Origin: Gemmatimonadota bacterium
GTDB taxonomy: Bacteria; Gemmatimonadota; Gemmatimonadetes; Longimicrobiales; Gaopeijiaceae
Assembly: GCA_030428885.1 (NCBI GenBank)
Contig: JAUIEJ010000014.1
Location: 1-64,000, forward strand
Length of the DNA stretch: 64,000 nucleotides
Direction of reading: 5' to 3'
Shown here: in pieces, positions 58,554 to 64,000 of the stretch
How positions within the stretch are numbered: position 1 is the first letter of the stretch
Layout of the letters: the number at the start of each line of letters is the position of its first letter
Translations under genes and position numbers: made by a program
The notes under the pieces: generated by a model
Database searches by the model: none
What the model saw: only the letters and a program-made list of their open reading frames with translations
Told to the model about the DNA's origin: nothing

Positions 58554-61177
58554 GCCCGCGACGCCTTCTTCCCCACCTGAGGCCCGGTCCCCGGGAAGCG
58601 GTGGATCAGGAGATCCGGCACCACATGGAGGAGGTCGCCGACCGCCTCGTGGCCGAGGGGTGGGACCCCGACGAGGCCCGGATCGAGGCCCGGCGACGCT
58701 TCGGCGATACGGCCCGCTACCGGGCGGAGATGCTCTCCGAGACCGACGACGAGGGGAGGTGGATGATGGAGACGATGGCCTCACTGGCACAGGACGTTCG
58801 GCTCGCGTTCCGGGGACTCCGGAAACGCCCGATGTTCGCGTGGACCCTGGTTCTCACCCTGGCCGTCGGCATCGGAGCGGCCGGAGCCATCTTCTCCATG
58901 GTCGACGCTGTGCTCCTGCGGCCGCTGCCGTACGCCGATCCGGGCCGACTGGTGAAAGTGGGGCTCCATCTGGAGGAGCGGAACTTCACCATTCCTTCCC
59001 TGCAAGCCGACCAGATCGAGTCGTGGACGGCCGAGGCCGACTTCTTCTCGGAAATCGGCCTCCACGAGACCCTTTCGCTGGTGCGCACCGACGGTCCGGA
59101 ACCGGAGCAACTCGCCATTCTCGTGGCGTCCCCCGAGCTCGACGAGGTCCTGGGCATGACCGTCGGGGCCGGTAGGTCTTTCGGCTCCGACGACGCTCGG
59201 CCCGGCGGCAGGGTGGCGCTCATGTCCTACCCGTACTGGCGCCGGACCGGAAGCGACCCCGACGCCGTGGGATCGACGCTCCGAATCGACGACGAGACGT
59301 GGACGGTGGTGGGCATCTTGCCCCGAGGGTTCAAGTTCCCCATCGCCGGACGGGCCGACCTCTGGATCCCCCTCGCAACCGACGGCACCGCAGCCGGGCG
59401 CACGCTCTCCCAGATTTCCGTCGTCGGCCGGCTCGTCGACGACATCACGCTGGCGTCCGCCCAGGAACGGGCCGACGCCCTCGGTCTCGCCCTCGACGAC
59501 AGCCAGCCCCACGAGATCGGATGGTCGACCCGACTCGATCCCCTGGGGGACTGGCGGGCGAACCCCGTTACGGCCCGAGGGCTCTGGACCGCCTTCGGCG
59601 CCGTCGTGGGGATGCTGCTGATCGCCATCCTCAACGCCACGAACCTCCAACTCGTACGGGCCGAGGAACGGCAGGCCGAGGTGGGCGTGCGAAAGGCTCT
59701 GGGAGCGTCCCGGAGCCGCGTGGTCCGCTCCGTCGTCGTGGAGTCCGTGGTCCTCGCCCTTCTGGCGGGCGTCTGCGCTACCGGCCTCGCGTGGGCGGCC
59801 GTGGAAGGCCTGCGCGCCATCGCTCCCGAGGAGCTGACCTTCGGCATGGTCCACGACTTTGGACTGGAAGGTCGCGCCCTCACGACCGTGTTCCTCGCCG
59901 CCCTGGGGGCCGGGCTCCTCGTGGCCCTGTTCCCGGCTCTCCAGTCCGCCCGGAGTCGGTTCGGAGGTGACGCGGTGGGGCGTCGCCTCACGGACCGGCG
60001 CACGCGCCGACTCCGGGACCTTCTCGTGGCGGGAGAGATCGCCCTCTCCGTCGTGCTCCTCGTTGGCGCCGGCCTCTTCCTGCGGTCGTTCGCCGCCGTC
60101 AACCAGGTGGACCTGGGGGTCGACGTGGAGCGGATCGCGGCCGTGACCGTTTCGCTGCCCAGCTCCCGGTACGGCACTGGGGCGGACCGCGCCGAGTTCG
60201 CCCGCCAGGTGCTGCTGCGCTTGGAAGGACTGGCGGGTGCGCAGTCCGTGGCGCTGGCTCAGGGACTCCCGCCGCAGGGAGGAGGACTGTCCTTCAACCT
60301 CGAACTCCAGGCGGAAGGCGAGGACCCCCGACCGACCGATGAGCTCGTGATGTTCAACGTGGTCCGCCCCGGCTACCTGGACGTGCTCGGCACCGAGCTC
60401 GTCGACGGGCGGGGCCTCCGGGAGGGGGATCGCGACTTGAACGGAGTCCTGATCGACCGCGACCTCGCCCGGATGGTCTTCGGATCCGAGGCGGTGGCCG
60501 GGCGGCGTTTCCGCTTCGACCCCGACGACGACTGGATGACCGTCATGGGGGTCATCCAGGACATCAAGCTCAGCGGTCCGGACGACCAGTACGGAGCAGC
60601 CGCGATCCTCTACCCCATGGATGCCGCCGCACCACCGGCCTTCCTGACCTTCGCGGTCCGGACCGCCGGCGATCCGGGGCGATTGCTTCCCACCATGCGA
60701 GCGGCGGTCCTCGAGGTCGATGCCCGGCTACCACTTCAGGCACTCCAGACCGGCGAGGAGGCGCTCTCCGAGGCCCTCGTGCGTCCGCGCTTCCTGACCC
60801 TGCTCATCTCCGTGCTGGCCGGGATTTCCCTCCTGCTCGCGACGGTGGGACTCTTCGGCGTGGTGTCGTACACCGTGGCCCGGGGCCGCCGGGAGATGGG
60901 GATTCGGATGGCCCTCGGGGCCTCCGGCGGTCGCGTGCGGGCCGGCGTGCTCCGATGGGGCCTGGTGGTGGCCACCCTGGGCGTGGTCTTCGGGCTCGCC
61001 GCAGCCGCGTTCGTCGACGACCTCGCCGAGTCGCTGCTCTTCGGCGTGGCCCCGGGCGACCTCGTGACCAACCTCGCCGTGGCCGTCACCATGATGACGG
61101 CGGCCCTCCTGGCCTGCTGGTGGCCGGCGGTGCGGGCCACGAAGGTCGACCCGGTGGAGGTGCTCCGGGCGGAGTGA
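58550..61177 (+). CDS. ADOP-type FtsX/MacB permease
   Basis: An 875-residue permease with the classic ADOP prefix (DQEIRHHMEEVADRLVAEG, then EARIEARRRFGDTARYRAE), a first helix near 95-120 (WTLVLTLAVGIGAAGAIF), a MacB_PCD domain, an FtsX core near 345-460 (GMLLIAILNATNLQLVRAEE), a second PCD domain and a C-terminal FtsX part (VGLFGVVSYTVARGRREMG). It ends PAVRATKVDPVEVLRAE. Coupled to PadR; no ATPase nearby. Confidence 0.92.
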   Translation: MSPRRLLPHLRPGPREAVDQEIRHHMEEVADRLVAEGWDPDEARIEARRRFGDTARYRAEMLSETDDEGRWMMETMASLAQDVRLAFRGLRKRPMFAWTLVLTLAVGIGAAGAIFSMVDAVLLRPLPYADPGRLVKVGLHLEERNFTIPSLQADQIESWTAEADFFSEIGLHETLSLVRTDGPEPEQLAILVASPELDEVLGMTVGAGRSFGSDDARPGGRVALMSYPYWRRTGSDPDAVGSTLRIDDETWTVVGILPRGFKFPIAGRADLWIPLATDGTAAGRTLSQISVVGRLVDDITLASAQERADALGLALDDSQPHEIGWSTRLDPLGDWRANPVTARGLWTAFGAVVGMLLIAILNATNLQLVRAEERQAEVGVRKALGASRSRVVRSVVVESVVLALLAGVCATGLAWAAVEGLRAIAPEELTFGMVHDFGLEGRALTTVFLAALGAGLLVALFPALQSARSRFGGDAVGRRLTDRRTRRLRDLLVAGEIALSVVLLVGAGLFLRSFAAVNQVDLGVDVERIAAVTVSLPSSRYGTGADRAEFARQVLLRLEGLAGAQSVALAQGLPPQGGGLSFNLELQAEGEDPRPTDELVMFNVVRPGYLDVLGTELVDGRGLREGDRDLNGVLIDRDLARMVFGSEAVAGRRFRFDPDDDWMTVMGVIQDIKLSGPDDQYGAAAILYPMDAAAPPAFLTFAVRTAGDPGRLLPTMRAAVLEVDARLPLQALQTGEEALSEALVRPRFLTLLISVLAGISLLLATVGLFGVVSYTVARGRREMGIRMALGASGGRVRAGVLRWGLVVATLGVVFGLAAAAFVDDLAESLLFGVAPGDLVTNLAVAVTMMTAALLACWWPAVRATKVDPVEVLRAE

Positions 61178-61189
61178 GGGGGGACGGCG

Positions 61190-62095
61190 TCAGCCCGGAT
61201 CCACCGCCCGGTAGGCGTCGATGACGGCCTGTTCGCCCTCGGCGCCGGGACGGCTGTTGCCGTGCTCCATGCCGATGATGCCGTCCCACCCCTTCTCCCG
61301 GAGATGGGCGAAGACGTTGCCGTAGTGGATCTCCCCGGTGGTGGGCTCCCGGCGACCGGGGTTGTCCCCGACCTGGATGTAGGCGATCTCGCTCCACGCC
61401 GCATCCAGGTTGGGGATCAGGTTGCCCTCGGTGATCTGCTGGTGGTAGAGGTCGTCCAGGATCTTGCACGACGGGCTGTCCACGGCCCGGCAGATCTGGA
61501 AGGCCTGGGGCACCCCGGTCAGAAAAAGGCCCGGGTGGTCGCGGCGGTTCAGGGGCTCCAACACCATCACCAGGCCGTGGGGCTCCAGGATGTCGGCGGC
61601 GCGCCTCAGCGATTCCACCACGTGGGCCGTCTGGAAGTCGGGGTGCTGGCGCGGGTGCACGTGTCCCGGCACCACGGTCATCCAGGTGGCGTTCACCCGC
61701 CGGGCCACGTCCACCGACGCCCGGATCTCGGCCAGGAATTCGTCCCGCTTCGCCTCGTCGCCACTGGCCAGGTTGGGCTCGGTCCAGTGGATCGTGTGGG
61801 CCACGAACACGCCCATGCGGAGTCCCAGACGACCCATGGCCGCGCCGATCCGCTCCTGCTCCTCCACCGGACGCCCGGCCATGCCGTTGTCTTCCAGCGA
61901 TCGGAAACCCACGTCGGCCATGAATTCGAGCTGGCTCACCAGGTCGTCGCCGGCCGTGTGCCTGAACATGCCGAAGTGGGGGGCGTAGTCGAGGGTGAAG
62001 GGGGCGACCGTCTCCGCTCGTAGTTCCCGGGCACCGCCCACCACCCCCAGGGCCGCGGCGGCGGCGGACGTCTTCACGAAGGTGCGTCGTTCCAT
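61190..62095 (-). CDS. Tat-exported TIM-barrel isomerase/epimerase-like protein
   Basis: A 301-residue protein with a Tat-type signal (RRTFVKTSAAAAALG). The body is a xylose isomerase-like TIM barrel: FMADVGFRSLEDNGMAGR, TWMTVVPGHVHPRQ, LVMVLEPLNRRDHPG and ILDDLYHQQITEGN carry the metal-ligand acids and histidines typical of hydroxypyruvate isomerase/tagatose epimerase relatives. The substrate is likely a sugar or keto acid. A Gfo/Idh/MocA protein lies at the window end, often a partner in sugar pathways. Confidence 0.88.
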   Translation of the reverse strand: MERRTFVKTSAAAAALGVVGGARELRAETVAPFTLDYAPHFGMFRHTAGDDLVSQLEFMADVGFRSLEDNGMAGRPVEEQERIGAAMGRLGLRMGVFVAHTIHWTEPNLASGDEAKRDEFLAEIRASVDVARRVNATWMTVVPGHVHPRQHPDFQTAHVVESLRRAADILEPHGLVMVLEPLNRRDHPGLFLTGVPQAFQICRAVDSPSCKILDDLYHQQITEGNLIPNLDAAWSEIAYIQVGDNPGRREPTTGEIHYGNVFAHLREKGWDGIIGMEHGNSRPGAEGEQAVIDAYRAVDPG

Positions 62096-62204
62096 GGGGG
62101 ACTCCGTTCGGGGGACCCGGTGGATGCCGGGATCGGGACTCGTGGAGGTGCGGGGTGGCGCGGAGACTTGCCCCGGCCCGGGGCGACCGTCAAGCTTCCC
62201 CGCC

Positions 62205-63713
62205 ATGCCCTCCCCCGAACCCAGAGCGCCGTCTCGCCTGCAGGCGCTCGTTCCCATCGTCGTGCTGGTCGCGCTCCTGTCGACGTCGGTGCTGCTGTTC
62301 GGCGCCGATTCGTCGTACGGACCGAACCAGATCGCCCTCATCCTCGCCGCCATGGTGGCGGCCGTCCTGGGCGCCCGGAACGGCTTCACCTGGGCCGAGC
62401 TGGAACGGGGCATCGTGCACGGCATCTCCTTGTCCACCGGCGCGATCCTGATCCTCCTCATGGTGGGTGCCCTGATCGGTGCGTGGATCCTGTCCGGCAC
62501 GGTCCCCACCATGATCTACTACGGCCTGGGGATCCTCAGTCCCCGATGGTTCTACGCCGCCGCGGTGATCATCTGCGCCATCGTCGCCCTCGCCACCGGG
62601 AGTTCGTGGACCACGGCCGGTACGGTGGGCGTGGCGCTGGTGGGCATCGCCACCGTCCAGGGGCTCCACCCGGGCATCGCGGCGGGAGCCATCGTCTCGG
62701 GCTCGTATTTCGGCGACAAGATGTCGCCTCTGTCCGACACGACGAACCTCGCGCCGGCCATGGCCGGCACCGATCTGTTCACCCACATCCGGCACATGGT
62801 GTGGACGACGGTGCCCAGCGTGACCCTGGCGTTGATCCTCTTCGCGGGCATCGGCCTGTATCTGGGGGGCGCCTCGGACGCCGGTCAGATCACCGCCATG
62901 CAGGACCAGCTCCGCGAGCAGTTCGTGGTGAACCCCCTCATGCTGGTCCCCGTGGCCCTCGTCCTGGGACTGGTCCTGCGGAAGGTGCCGGCCTTTCCGG
63001 CCCTCTTCATCGGAACCCTGGTCGGCGCCCTCTTCGCCGTCGTCTTCCAGCGCACGGCGGTGCTGACGTTCGTCGCCGAGCCCGACCTCGCGCCGGGCCT
63101 GGCCCTCCTCAAGGGGGCGTGGACCGCGCTCCACGGCGGCTTCTCCCTGGCCTCCGGAAACGAGGCCCTGGACGACCTCCTGACCCGGGGGGGCATGGCC
63201 AGCATGCTGAACACCATCTGGCTGATCCTCACGGCCATGACCTTCGGGGCGGTCATGGAGACCACGGGAATGCTCCAGACCATCGCGAACTGGATTCTTT
63301 CGGCGGTGCGCGGTACGGGATCGCTGGTGGCGGCGACCCTGGGCACGTCCATCGGGATGAACGTGATCGCGTCGGACCAGTACATGGCCATCGTGCTTCC
63401 GGGGCGCATGTTCCGGGCCGAATTCGCCCGCCGGGGCCTGGCGCCGGAGAACCTGTCCCGCACGCTCGAGGACTCGGGCACGCTCACGTCGGCCCTGGTG
63501 CCCTGGAACACCTGCGGCGCCTTCATGGCGGCGACCCTGGGCGTGGCCACCGTGGCCTACGCCCCCTTCGCGTTCTTCAACCTGTTCAGCCCCCTGGTGG
63601 CCGCCGTCTACGGCTTCACCGGTGTGGCCATCAAGCGGATCGACCCCGACGCCCCGGGGGTCGCCGACGAGGATCAATACACGCGGGTCACACCGGGTAC
63701 CGGTACCGGGTAG
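62205..63713 (+). CDS. nhaC: NhaC-family Na+/H+ antiporter
   Basis: A 502-residue membrane protein with about 12 hydrophobic segments. GDKMSPLSDTTNLAPAMAG is the NhaC signature around the ion site, and SGSYFGDK precedes it. Later TSIGMNVIASDQYMAIVLPG and LVPWNTCGAFMAATLG match the second half of the transporter. Exchanges Na+ for H+ (or related organic ions in some members). The ribosome site is weak. Its 3' end overlaps the convergent oxidoreductase gene by 40 nt. Confidence 0.9.
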   Translation: MPSPEPRAPSRLQALVPIVVLVALLSTSVLLFGADSSYGPNQIALILAAMVAAVLGARNGFTWAELERGIVHGISLSTGAILILLMVGALIGAWILSGTVPTMIYYGLGILSPRWFYAAAVIICAIVALATGSSWTTAGTVGVALVGIATVQGLHPGIAAGAIVSGSYFGDKMSPLSDTTNLAPAMAGTDLFTHIRHMVWTTVPSVTLALILFAGIGLYLGGASDAGQITAMQDQLREQFVVNPLMLVPVALVLGLVLRKVPAFPALFIGTLVGALFAVVFQRTAVLTFVAEPDLAPGLALLKGAWTALHGGFSLASGNEALDDLLTRGGMASMLNTIWLILTAMTFGAVMETTGMLQTIANWILSAVRGTGSLVAATLGTSIGMNVIASDQYMAIVLPGRMFRAEFARRGLAPENLSRTLEDSGTLTSALVPWNTCGAFMAATLGVATVAYAPFAFFNLFSPLVAAVYGFTGVAIKRIDPDAPGVADEDQYTRVTPGTGTG

Positions 63714-64000
63714 CGGCCCTGGGCATCGGGGCTCACCGGAGCCGGCGCGTCGAAGGCGTAGGCACCGGGCATGAGGCTCAGGTCCGAGGCCAGGGCCTCG
63801 TCCCACTCCACCACCTGCCCCGAATAGGTGGCCATGCGCCCCAGGATCGAGGTCATGGTGGCCACGGCGCCCCGCTCGGCCTCGGCGAAGACGTGCTCAC
63901 CCGACGCCACGGCGGCGAAGAGCTCGTCGTGCTCCACCTGATAGGGATTGGGATCGCCCTCGGCGTCGTGCTCGAAGAGGGTGTGGCCCGAGGCCGAGAC
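63674..64000 (-). CDS. Gfo/Idh/MocA-family oxidoreductase, C-terminal part
   Basis: The frame is open to the right edge, so the gene is partial: about 108 C-terminal residues are seen, starting VSASGHTLFEHDAEGDP and including NPYQVEHDELFAAV and GRMATYSGQVVEWDEAL. These match the end of exported Gfo/Idh/MocA dehydrogenases, NAD(P)-dependent enzymes on sugars. The N-terminal Rossmann fold lies beyond position 64000. Confidence 0.85.
   Translation of the reverse strand, partial: VSASGHTLFEHDAEGDPNPYQVEHDELFAAVASGEHVFAEAERGAVATMTSILGRMATYSGQVVEWDEALASDLSLMPGAYAFDAPAPVSPDAQGRYPVPVPGVTRVY

Noticed and set aside
1-64000. tRNA, rRNA, insertion sequence or prophage genes
   Set aside because: No cloverleaf-like sequence, transposase, integrase or rRNA segment was recognised on either strand; the intergenic gaps are short.

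Overview
The window is GC-rich, densely packed bacterial chromosome with short intergenic gaps and many stop/start overlaps (ATGA or GTGA). Six very large FtsX/MacB-type permeases of the ADOP kind, five of them fused translationally to a PadR regulator, together with many lipoproteins and exported peptidases, suggest a Gemmatimonadota or Acidobacteriota-like soil or marine bacterium. This assignment is an inference from gene content; no rRNA or tRNA gene is present to confirm it.

Region 1 (1-8.7 kb, minus strand) is a compact RiPP island. An ECF sigma factor is followed by a LanB dehydratase split into two overlapping genes (glutamylation part and elimination part), a LanC-type zinc cyclase with an extra C-terminal region of about 240 residues, a cysteine-rich precursor peptide with a leader of the L-x-x-L-x-V-x-S-F-x-T type, a strong RNA hairpin, and a secreted protein of unknown function. 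The genes overlap by 4-8 nt or sit close together, so they are probably one operon. It looks like a class I lanthipeptide system with an unusual 13-cysteine precursor. No transporter or leader protease is visible; they may lie left of the window.

Region 2 (8.8-15.2 kb) holds a fused SecDF translocase subunit, a VapBC toxin-antitoxin pair, the Tex transcription accessory protein, and a peroxiredoxin-like selenoprotein. The selenoprotein is broken by an in-frame TGA exactly at the peroxidatic cysteine position and is followed at once by a SECIS-like hairpin, so ordinary gene calling truncates it.

Region 3 (15.5-38.8 kb) is dominated by ADOP permeases and PadR-ADOP modules (21.7, 30.3 and 35.8 kb starts). 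Between them lie an ankyrin protein, a carotenoid isomerase/retinol-saturase-like oxidoreductase with a saccharopine-dehydrogenase-like partner, a YbjN/AAA+/GNAT gene set, an EamA exporter, a HAD phosphatase, an S9 peptidase and a VOC protein.

Region 4 (38.8-54.4 kb) contains small hypothetical proteins, a lipoprotein-amidohydrolase pair, and a five-gene minus-strand operon (IYD-like nitroreductase, GCS2-CBS ligase, AstE/AspA-like hydrolase, SRAP protein, DHA2 exporter). A haem-c/beta-propeller protein, an Lrp/AsnC regulator, a DUF3291 protein, an M23-like lipoprotein, an NTF2-like lipoprotein and an M28 lipoprotein peptidase follow.

Region 5 (54.5-64 kb) has two more PadR-ADOP modules (one on each strand) flanking a DUF697-like gene and a 41-bp tandem palindromic repeat, then a Tat-exported TIM-barrel isomerase-like protein, an NhaC antiporter and the 3' end of a Gfo/Idh/MocA oxidoreductase running off the right edge. 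Each PadR gene has its own inverted repeat next to its start; the repeats differ from one another, which suggests five separately autoregulated efflux or stress modules.
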